14,249 nucleotides of DNA from Clostridiales bacterium oral taxon 876 str. F0540 (lineage in GTDB: Bacteria > Bacillota > Clostridia > Clostridiales > Clostridiaceae), in NCBI GenBank assembly GCA_000466585.1, contig KE993455.1:1-14249 (forward strand), given 5' to 3'. The notes below the pieces were generated by a model, which was not told where the DNA came from, made no database searches, and worked only from the letters and a program-made list of their open reading frames with translations. Position 1 is the first letter of the stretch. The number at the start of each line of letters is the position of its first letter. The position numbers and the translations under genes were made by a program. Positions 1 through 5,693 of this stretch are shown piece after piece.

Positions 1-50
1 GTAAATATTTATATATTTAAAAATTTTTATAGTTTTATATATAAATTTAC
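1..50. repeat. AT-rich imperfect inverted repeat at window start
   Basis: GTAAA (1-5) followed by TTTATATAT (8-16) can pair with ATATATAAA (37-45) followed by TTTAC (46-50). This gives 14 base pairs with a 2-nt bulge and a 20-nt loop. It could be the terminator of a gene to the left of the window or part of the mgtC upstream region. It is almost pure A/T, so chance is a real alternative. Confidence 0.25.
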
Positions 51-70
51 GAATGATAAATTGGTCATTA

Positions 71-158
71 CTTGCTTTTAACAAAACCTAATATTTAACC
101 TGATCAATCAGAGAACAACAAAAGTATCATAGGCTTGCTTTTAGGGCTGAGCCTGCAA
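71..158 (+). promoter_or_regulatory. Possible structured leader of the MgtC-family gene
   Basis: CTTGCTTTTA occurs twice, at 71-80 and 134-143. The second copy opens a hairpin: TTGC (135-138) pairs with GCAA (155-158), and inside it AGG-C (143-147) pairs with GCCT (151-154). Leaders of mgtC-type genes are often regulatory, but I do not see the M-box conserved core here. No run of T follows the hairpin, so it is not an obvious terminator. I found no convincing -35/-10 pair in 1-193. Confidence 0.25.
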
Positions 159-193
159 ACATTTAAATCGCAAAATTATTAAGGGGTGATTAT

Positions 194-901
194 GTGCTTT
201 GGTATGAAGTAATTATAAGACTTGGGCTAGCAATTGTTGTTGGGGGGCTTATTGGATACGAGAGGGAATATAAAAATAGACCTGCAGGATTTAGAACTCA
301 TATTTTGGTATGTATTGGAGCGGCTGTGACTTCAATGATACAAATGTATGCGATACAAGAAACTTCAAATATGATATTACTTCACCCTGCATTGGAGAGT
401 GCCTTAAAAGCCGATGTGGGAAGACTTGGAGCTCAAGTAGTTACAGGAGTGGGATTTTTAGGAGCCGGAACAATAATACATGAGAAGGGATCTGTAAAGG
501 GTCTTACAACGGCAGCAAGTATATGGGTAGTTGCGTGTATTGGATTAGCAGTAGGGCTTGGATATTATTTTTTAAGCATATTCTCAACAATTGGAGTTTT
601 TATTGTTCTTGTTTCATTAAAACAGTTTGAAACACGATTTTTTCAAAAATCAAAGCTTGTCAAACTCGAAGTCCAATATATTGACAGGGTAGAACTTGTA
701 ATGAAAATGGAAGAGTATTTTAGCTTGAAGAATATTAAGGTACAAAATATTGAGTTTGAAATTGAAGAAATTGAAGAAGATGAAGAGAATCCATATAAAA
801 CAAGTCTGTACACGGTACTTGTACCAAGACATATTAAAAGCAGTGAAATTTTAAGGGATTTATGTATGTATAGTGAAATAATAAAGGTAATAAGAGTATG
901 A
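194..901 (+). CDS. MgtC/SapB family membrane protein
   Basis: A 235-residue protein of the MgtC/SapB (YhiD) family. The N-terminal two thirds is hydrophobic with about four to five membrane segments and carries the family hallmarks: GGLIGYEREYKNRPAGFRTH near residues 17-36, a segment reading RLGAQVVTGVGFLGAGTI near 77-94, and KGLTTAASIW just after it. The C-terminal 80 residues form a soluble, acidic ACT-like domain with a run of Glu/Asp around residues 188-197. The start is GTG at 194, placed 5 nt after AGGGGTG (182-188). An ATG at 192 overlaps it but is in another frame. Family members are linked to magnesium limitation, virulence or membrane-potential control in some bacteria, but the biochemical role is unsettled, so no symbol is given. 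It appears to be a single-gene unit. Confidence 0.9.
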   Translation: MLWYEVIIRLGLAIVVGGLIGYEREYKNRPAGFRTHILVCIGAAVTSMIQMYAIQETSNMILLHPALESALKADVGRLGAQVVTGVGFLGAGTIIHEKGSVKGLTTAASIWVVACIGLAVGLGYYFLSIFSTIGVFIVLVSLKQFETRFFQKSKLVKLEVQYIDRVELVMKMEEYFSLKNIKVQNIEFEIEEIEEDEENPYKTSLYTVLVPRHIKSSEILRDLCMYSEIIKVIRV

Positions 902-955
902 TATAGTGTTGCTGCAAAACCCATAAACATAGCATATGTTATTTGAATTTTAGGG

Positions 956-1000
956 AAAGTTCACTTATAGATCATAAACTGGATTTTTGAGTGAACTTTT
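956..1000 (+). terminator. Hairpin after the MgtC-family gene, possible terminator
   Basis: AAAGTTCACT (956-965) is exactly complementary to AGTGAACTTT (990-999). This is a 10-bp stem with a 24-nt loop, ending in only four T (997-1000). It lies 55 nt after the stop codon. The loop is long and the T-run short for an intrinsic terminator, so an operator-like palindrome is possible too. Confidence 0.4.
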
Positions 1001-1143
1001 AAAGGTTATATAAATTTAAATAACAAGTCAAGTTTATATGTTTTTCCAGCAACCTTTTTTATGTAAAACTTTTGCATAAACCACTTTAGCCTTGATAGAT
1101 GTATTAATAGAACAACAACAATATGTTAGCAGAACAATAGTTC

Positions 1144-1172
1144 TTGATTTATCAATACAAATAATGTAAATT
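1144..1172 (+). promoter_or_regulatory. Candidate promoter of the ABC exporter operon
   Basis: TTGATT (1144-1149) and TAAATT (1167-1172) are 17 nt apart, which is a plausible weak sigma-A promoter 30 nt upstream of the first start codon. The -10 lies inside an 18-bp stretch (1161-1178) repeated exactly upstream of the aspartase operon. Confidence 0.4.
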
Positions 1173-1201
1173 AGTATAGGAGTACTAAAGAGAAGGAAGG
1201 G

Positions 1202-2215
1202 ATGAATTTGATACAAGTTGAAAACTTGACTAAAGAGTTTAAAATATATAAAAAGCAGCCTGGGCTTAAAGGTGCGGTTAAGGGACTTTTTAGCAGAGAG
1301 GCCGATATAAAAAAGGCAGTCGATAATATCAGCTTTAATATCGGCGAAGGAGAAATGGTAGGATATATAGGAGCCAATGGAGCTGGAAAATCTACAACAA
1401 TTAAAATGATGACAGGAATACTTGTACCAACCTCAGGCAAGTGTATCGTAAATGGTATAGTTCCTTATAAAGACAGACAAAAAAATGCAAGTCAAATAGG
1501 AGTTGTTTTTGGACAAAGAACTCAGCTGTGGTGGGACTTGCCTCTTACAGAGACTTTCTCAATATTGAAGGAAATATACAATGTTGATGATAGTAATTTC
1601 AAAAATAGAATGGAGTTCTTTAATGAAGTATTAGATATCAACGAATTTATTGGCAGTCCTGTGCGAACGCTTTCACTAGGACAAAGAATGAGGGCAGACC
1701 TAGCTGCAGCACTTATTCATAATCCTAAGATACTGTATCTGGATGAGCCAACTATAGGACTGGATGTCATGGTAAAGGAAAATATTAGAAAAGCTATAAA
1801 ACAGATAAATCAAGAGTTTAAAACAACAGTTATTCTCACAACACATGATTTAAGTGATATAGAGGAACTTTGTGATAGGATAATTATAATTGATAAAGGA
1901 AAGTCTGTGTACGATGGAAGTATAGAAAAAATAAAAGATACATATGGATATATGCGAACTGTACAAACGTTTGTCAAAGATATTAATGCAGCAAAACAAA
2001 TTGATATAAGCAAAGAATTTGGATTAGCTGAAGAAGATGCTATTACTTGGATGAAAGACAGCAGCCTATTTGTAAGCTTTAATAAAAATAAGATTAGCAT
2101 ATCAGAAATTGTAGGGCATATAATGTCCAAGGTTCAGGTTATGGATATCAATATTAAGGAAACAGATATTGAGGAAATAATTAAAAAAATATACGGTCAT
2201 GAGGTGAAGCTATGA
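1202..2215 (+). CDS. ABC-2 type exporter ATP-binding protein
   Basis: A 337-residue ATPase that should power the two permeases encoded downstream. Walker A is GANGAGKST (residues 57-65), the Q-loop lies near 105-108, the signature is LSLGQ (157-161), Walker B is KILYLDE (176-182) followed by PTIGLD, and the H-loop histidine is H215 in TTHDL. About 120 extra C-terminal residues follow, as is usual for the uncharacterised COG4586-like ATPases that travel with two ABC-2 permeases. The ATG at 1202 has AGAAGG 5 nt upstream. A TTG at 1208, which would give the family-like MIQVENL start, is also possible with GGAAGGG. The stop codon overlaps the next start codon as ATGA (2212-2215), which implies translational coupling. 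The substrate is unknown; export is inferred from the family architecture. Confidence 0.93.
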   Translation: MNLIQVENLTKEFKIYKKQPGLKGAVKGLFSREADIKKAVDNISFNIGEGEMVGYIGANGAGKSTTIKMMTGILVPTSGKCIVNGIVPYKDRQKNASQIGVVFGQRTQLWWDLPLTETFSILKEIYNVDDSNFKNRMEFFNEVLDINEFIGSPVRTLSLGQRMRADLAAALIHNPKILYLDEPTIGLDVMVKENIRKAIKQINQEFKTTVILTTHDLSDIEELCDRIIIIDKGKSVYDGSIEKIKDTYGYMRTVQTFVKDINAAKQIDISKEFGLAEEDAITWMKDSSLFVSFNKNKISISEIVGHIMSKVQVMDINIKETDIEEIIKKIYGHEVKL

Positions 2216-3039
2216 CTTATATGAAAAGAAAACTAAGGCTATACTGGCCCTTTTCAAGGGGAGTAATACAAAGCATAATGAGCTATAGAGTTAACTTTTT
2301 TATGTTTGTATTCGGAAATTTAATGAGGACTTTTGTTGTTTATTATCTATGGAAAGCTGTGTTTATAAGCTCAGGTAGTGGAACAATAAATGGATTTTCA
2401 TTAAATGATATGATTATTTATATATTTATGAGCAGCCTTACAGCAGGAACAATAGCAACAGGAACAGACAGTGATATAGGGCATGAAGTTATGGACGGTT
2501 CTATAGCTATGAATTTAATAAAACCCATAAGCTATAAGGTAAGAATGCTATTTATGTCCTTTGGGTCACTTTTATATCAGTTTATTTTTATATTACTACC
2601 CGTCTGGATAGGGCTCATTGCAGTAAGGTACTTCACAGCTCATGAACTTCCACCTGATGCAAAAACTATAGTGCTTTATTTATTAAGCCTGATGCTTGGA
2701 TTTTTTGTTAACTTCCTAATGAATTTTTCTTTCGGATTGTTAGCGTTTTATGTAACAAACATGTGGGGTATTGGTCACCTAAAGGACGCAGCACTTTTAT
2801 TCTTTTCAGGACAGCTTATACCTATCGCATTTTTTCCTGAGCTTCTTCAGAAGATTATGCAGTTCTTCCCGTTTAGTTCATTAAATTATATACCGGTAAT
2901 GATTTATTTGAAAAAGCTTACTGGTATGGCACTATTGCAGGCTCTGGGCATTCAAATTTTATGGATAGCACTTTTATACCTTTTAAGCCTATGGTTTTGG
3001 AATAAAGCAACCAACAAGCTTGTTATCTTAGGAGGTTAA
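2212..3039 (+). CDS. ABC-2 type transporter permease, first subunit (COG4587-like)
   Basis: A 275-residue integral membrane protein with about six hydrophobic segments (roughly residues 28-48, 66-84, 112-138, 152-180, 192-210 and 243-264). The cytoplasmic-loop motif DGSIAMNLIKPISY (95-108) and FFPELLQKIMQFFPF (207-221) are typical of the ABC2_membrane_6 permeases that pair with COG4586-type ATPases. It overlaps the ATPase gene by 4 bp and has GAGGTGAAGCT just before its ATG. The last two codons and the stop (GGA GGT TAA, 3031-3039) contain an AGGAGGTT motif, and a structured repeat begins immediately there. The chain ends in Gly-Gly, as I recall for homologues, so it appears intact and not truncated by the repeat. 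It probably forms a heterodimer with the second permease. The substrate cannot be read from the sequence. Confidence 0.9.
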   Translation: MTYMKRKLRLYWPFSRGVIQSIMSYRVNFFMFVFGNLMRTFVVYYLWKAVFISSGSGTINGFSLNDMIIYIFMSSLTAGTIATGTDSDIGHEVMDGSIAMNLIKPISYKVRMLFMSFGSLLYQFIFILLPVWIGLIAVRYFTAHELPPDAKTIVLYLLSLMLGFFVNFLMNFSFGLLAFYVTNMWGIGHLKDAALLFFSGQLIPIAFFPELLQKIMQFFPFSSLNYIPVMIYLKKLTGMALLQALGIQILWIALLYLLSLWFWNKATNKLVILGG

Positions 3040-3112
3040 AGCCCTAAACGGGCTTTAACGGGCAACCTGCGAATGGAAATGAGCGAGTTCAAGTTGCCCC
3101 GTGGGCGAAGCC
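3038..3112 (+). repeat. Structured intra-operonic repeat, copy 1
   Basis: First of two tandem 75-bp units between the permease genes. Hairpin 1 is TTAAAGCCC (3036-3044) with GGGCTTTAA (3050-3058), a 9-bp stem with loop TAAAC; its left arm includes the stop codon of the upstream gene. Hairpin 2 is CGGGCAAC (3059-3066) with GTTGCCCCG (3093-3101), 8 bp with one bulged C. The unit is clearly richer in G+C than the surrounding DNA. Confidence 0.85.
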
Positions 3113-3187
3113 AAAGCCCTAAACAGGCTTTAACGGGCAACCTGCGAGTGTGAACGAGCGAGTATAGGCTGCCCCGTGTTCGACAGG
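3113..3187 (+). repeat. Structured intra-operonic repeat, copy 2
   Basis: This copy is offset from copy 1 by exactly 75 bp with no indel visible. Positions 3113-3147 match 3038-3072 at 34 of 35 bases. GAGCGAGT (3156-3163) and GCCCCGTG (3171-3178) also keep the 75-bp register. Hairpin 1 is AAAGCC/GGCTTT with a C-A mismatch at its top. Hairpin 2 pairs CGGGCAACCT (3134-3143) with AGGCTGCCCCG (3166-3176), with one mismatch and one bulge. The unit runs into AGGAGG (3185-3190), the ribosome binding site of the second permease gene. Confidence 0.85.
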
Positions 3188-3197
3188 AGGAGAAAAT

Positions 3198-3992
3198 ATG
3201 TTGAAAAAATATACAAGACTTTATATGAAGTTTCTAGCACAATATTTAAAATCTTTAATGGAGTACAAAGCTGACTTTCTAATAGGACTTCTTGGATTTG
3301 TTGTAGTTCAGGCAACAGGTATAGCCTTTTTATACTTGGTATTTCAAAGAATTCCCAGTTTAAATGGATGGAGTTTTAATGAAATATTATTCATATATGG
3401 GTTTGCCCAGCTTCCAAGAGGGCTTGATCACTTATTTACAGATAATCTATGGCTTTTAGCAGGAAGGATTATTGTAAGGGGAGACTTCGACAGATACTTA
3501 TTAAGACCAATAAATCCATTGTTCCATCTATTAGCAGAAAGGTTTCAGCCAGATGCATTTGGTGAATTAATAGTAGGAATTGCTCTAGTAATTGCTTCTA
3601 TTCCTAAAATAAATATAACATTTACATTTAGTAATATTTTAGTCTTTATATTGGTAGTAATATGCGGTTCTGTTATATATACTTCCATAAAATTATTCTT
3701 TGCTTCTTTTGCATTTTGGCTTAAGTTCAGCCAATCAATTCTTTTCATGAATTATATGCTGGCTGATTTTACAAAGTACCCCATAACTATTTATTCAAAA
3801 TGGATAAGAGTGATTTTGACTTTTATTATTCCGTTTGCTTTTACGGCTTTTTTTCCGGCTGGTTACTTTGTAGGTAAAGTTAGTATGAGTGTGGCTGTTG
3901 GGGGAACTGTCCTGGCAGCTGTAATTTCTTTTGCCGTGGCTTATACTACTTGGATATTAGGTATAAGGGCATATGAAAGTGCTGGTGCATAA
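3198..3992 (+). CDS. ABC-2 type transporter permease, second subunit (COG3694-like)
   Basis: A 264-residue membrane protein with about six hydrophobic stretches (near 27-50, 62-74, 122-136, 143-168, 203-226 and 231-256). GDFDRYLLRPINPLFHLLAE (95-114) is the counterpart of the first permease's DGSIAMNLIKP loop, and YPITIYSKWIRVILTFIIPF (194-213) with the following residues to about 223 is characteristic of the COG3694 family. AGGAGG at 3185-3190 lies 7 nt before the ATG. A 158-nt spacer made of two tandem repeats separates it from the preceding permease gene, although operons of this type are usually tightly packed. A strong terminator follows, so this is the last gene of the operon. It is likely the partner of the first permease in a heterodimeric exporter of unknown substrate. 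Confidence 0.9.
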   Translation: MLKKYTRLYMKFLAQYLKSLMEYKADFLIGLLGFVVVQATGIAFLYLVFQRIPSLNGWSFNEILFIYGFAQLPRGLDHLFTDNLWLLAGRIIVRGDFDRYLLRPINPLFHLLAERFQPDAFGELIVGIALVIASIPKINITFTFSNILVFILVVICGSVIYTSIKLFFASFAFWLKFSQSILFMNYMLADFTKYPITIYSKWIRVILTFIIPFAFTAFFPAGYFVGKVSMSVAVGGTVLAAVISFAVAYTTWILGIRAYESAGA

Positions 3993-4000
3993 TATATTGC

Positions 4001-4040
4001 AGGCCATATAGCTTAAAGCTATATGGCCTTTGAAATTTTT
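4001..4040 (+). terminator. Intrinsic terminator of the ABC exporter operon
   Basis: AGGCCATATAGCT (4001-4013) pairs perfectly with AGCTATATGGCCT (4017-4029). This is a 13-bp stem with a 3-nt loop, followed by TTTGAAATTTTT. It lies 9 nt after the second permease stop codon. Confidence 0.9.
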
Positions 4041-4057
4041 CTGTCAAAAATTATAAT
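4030..4057 (+). promoter_or_regulatory. Possible second, upstream promoter of the aspartase operon
   Basis: TTGAAA (4030-4035) and TATAAT (4052-4057) are separated by 16 nt. The site overlaps the tail of the terminator and lies next to the 18-bp repeated motif at 4063-4080. It is weaker evidence than the promoter at 4089-4117. Confidence 0.3.
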
Positions 4058-4088
4058 AAAATATAATGTAAATTAGTATAAAACACAG

Positions 4089-4117
4089 TTGAATTTATCG
4101 TCCTAAAGTAATATAAT
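4089..4117 (+). promoter_or_regulatory. Sigma-A type promoter of the aspartase-malic enzyme operon
   Basis: TTGAAT (4089-4094) and a consensus TATAAT (4112-4117) are 17 nt apart. Transcription would start near 4124, leaving a leader of about 110 nt. AATGAAACT occurs twice in that leader (4124-4132 and 4159-4167). AACTTT (4129-4134) can pair with AAAGTT (4171-4176), enclosing TTCATT/AATGAA (4138-4143 with 4159-4164), so the leader may fold. Confidence 0.6.
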
Positions 4118-4235
4118 CAAATTAATGAAACTTTTCCTTCATTTTATATAATATTATGAATGAAACTAATAAAGTTCCATATAAATTGTACTAGTAATTA
4201 TATTATGAAAAGTAGAAGATGCAAGGGGAGTAAGA

Positions 4236-5669
4236 ATGATGTTTAGACTAGAAAGTGATTCAATCGGAGAAAAACAGGTTCCAAAAGATGCGTATTATGG
4301 TGTACAAACCTTAAGAGCAGCAGAAAACTTTAGGATTACAGGTTACAGAATTCACTCTGAATTTATAAATGCTTTGGCAAAAATTAAGAAAGCTTCAGCA
4401 CTTACTAATATGAAGGTTGAATTATTAGATTTGAAAATAGGAAACTCCATAGTAAAAGCTTGTGATGAGATATTGCTGGGAAAACTTCACGATGAATTTA
4501 TTACAGATCCGATTCAAGGCGGAGCAGGAACATCAATGAATATGAATGCCAATGAAGTAATAGCAAACAGAGCTATAGAAATACTTGGCGGAGAAAAAGG
4601 AAACTATAATATAGTTCATCCAAATGATCATGTGAATATGGGACAATCTACTAATGATGTTATTCCTACAGCAGGAAAGATAACAACAATAATATTATTA
4701 GAGAAAGCAATCAATAAACTTGAAGAACTATATAATGCTCTTAAAGAAAAAGCTGAGGAATTTGACGATGTTATTAAAATGGGAAGAACCCAGCTTCAAG
4801 ATGCAGTTCCTATTAGATTAGGACAAGAATTTAAAGCTTACTCTAGTGTAGTAAAAAGAGATATAGCCAGGATAAAAAGAACTTTGGAAGATTTAAGCTA
4901 TGTAAACTTAGGAGCAACGGCAATTGGTACAGGCATTAATGCAGATGAACAATATGTAAATGAAATAGTACCAATCCTTTCTAAGGTTTCCGGAATGGAG
5001 CTTTTTCAAGCTGAGGATCTAGTGGATGGAACTCAAAATACAGATAGTTTTGCTGCTGTGTCAGCTTCATTAAAAACATGTGCTTTAAGCCTCTCAAAAA
5101 TTGCTAATGATTTGAGACTTTTATCCTCAGGTCCAAGGACTGGATTTGGTGAAATAAATCTGCCTCCTAAGCAAAATGGTTCATCCATTATGCCGGGAAA
5201 GGTTAATCCTGTCATACCTGAAGTTATGAATCAGGTTGCTTTTAATATAATAGGCAATGATATGACTATTACTATGGCTGTAGAAGCCGGACAAATGGAG
5301 TTAAATGCTTTTGAACCGGTAATATTCTATAATTTGTTCCAATCTATAGAGACTTTAACAAATGGTGTTGATACATTCATAAATAATTGTATAATGGGTA
5401 TAACAGCTAATAGAAAACATTGTAAGGAATTAGTTGATAATAGTGTTGGAATAATAACAGCAATATGTCCTCATGTAGGTTACAAAGAAGCAGCCAAAAT
5501 TGCAAAGGCTGCCATAAAGACTGGAGATGCTGTGAGAAATATAGTTCTTCAGGAGGGAATACTAGACGAGTCTGCCCTAGATACCATATTAGACCCTTAT
5601 GGAATGACAGAGCCTGGTATTTCGGGAAAACAACTGTTATTTAAAGCCAATAAGGCAGCAAATGAATAA
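4236..5669 (+). CDS. aspA: Aspartate ammonia-lyase (aspartase)
   Basis: Catalyses reversible deamination of L-aspartate to fumarate and ammonia in the cytoplasm as a homotetramer. The 477 residues match the aspartase/fumarase superfamily over full length: GGAGTSMNMNANEV (95-108), HPNDHVNMGQSTND (128-141), GRTQLQDAVP (183-192), and the superfamily signature GSSIMPGKVNP (315-325) with the mobile-loop serine near 316-317 and Lys322 and Asn324. Near-identity to E. coli aspartase in the stretches KMGRTQLQDAVP, VNLGATAIGTG and NDLRLLSSGPR, with Gln after the substrate-binding Thr185 where fumarase has His, favours aspartase over class II fumarase. AAGGGGAG (4223-4230) precedes two adjacent ATGs (4236, 4239), and either could be used. 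A malic enzyme gene follows in the same direction. Confidence 0.88.
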   Translation: MMFRLESDSIGEKQVPKDAYYGVQTLRAAENFRITGYRIHSEFINALAKIKKASALTNMKVELLDLKIGNSIVKACDEILLGKLHDEFITDPIQGGAGTSMNMNANEVIANRAIEILGGEKGNYNIVHPNDHVNMGQSTNDVIPTAGKITTIILLEKAINKLEELYNALKEKAEEFDDVIKMGRTQLQDAVPIRLGQEFKAYSSVVKRDIARIKRTLEDLSYVNLGATAIGTGINADEQYVNEIVPILSKVSGMELFQAEDLVDGTQNTDSFAAVSASLKTCALSLSKIANDLRLLSSGPRTGFGEINLPPKQNGSSIMPGKVNPVIPEVMNQVAFNIIGNDMTITMAVEAGQMELNAFEPVIFYNLFQSIETLTNGVDTFINNCIMGITANRKHCKELVDNSVGIITAICPHVGYKEAAKIAKAAIKTGDAVRNIVLQEGILDESALDTILDPYGMTEPGISGKQLLFKANKAANE

Positions 5670-5693
5670 ATAATAATTTAGGAGATGATGAGA

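Larger units (their letters stand above)
902..1201. other. 300-bp intergenic region between the MgtC-family gene and the ABC operon
   Basis: I find no credible gene here. It holds the hairpin at 956-999, an imperfect 17-bp palindrome (ATGTAAAACTTTTGCAT, 1061-1077), a small AGAAC/GTTCT hairpin (1131-1144) and the candidate promoter at 1144-1172. The only short frames lack ribosome binding sites. Confidence 0.6.

Noticed and set aside
1..193. M-box magnesium riboswitch before the MgtC-family gene
   Set aside because: The conserved M-box core and its long multi-stem layout are not recognisable, and the region is too short and AT-rich.
971..982. ATCATAAACTGG also found on the minus strand at 8000-8011
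   Set aside because: Several 12-bp matches are expected by chance in 14 kb of AT-rich DNA, and the two contexts have nothing in common.
1038..1079. A 13-codon frame in the intergenic region before the ABC operon
   Set aside because: It is very short, has no ribosome binding site and no leader-peptide pattern such as a run of one amino acid followed by an attenuator.
1171..1440. Minus-strand open frame of 89 codons over the start of the ABC ATPase gene
   Set aside because: It is the antisense of a well-supported gene, has low-complexity Ser/Pro/Ile-rich content and no recognisable domain.
1358..1684. LSLGQ in place of LSGGQ in the ABC ATPase signature
   Set aside because: This variant is usual in this ATPase subfamily, and the Walker A, Walker B and H-loop residues are all intact, so it is not evidence of a broken enzyme.
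3073..3153. A 26-codon open frame crossing the junction of the two tandem repeat units
   Set aside because: It has no ribosome binding site, depends on the join of two repeat copies, and its composition is explained by the structured repeat. It is most likely accidental.
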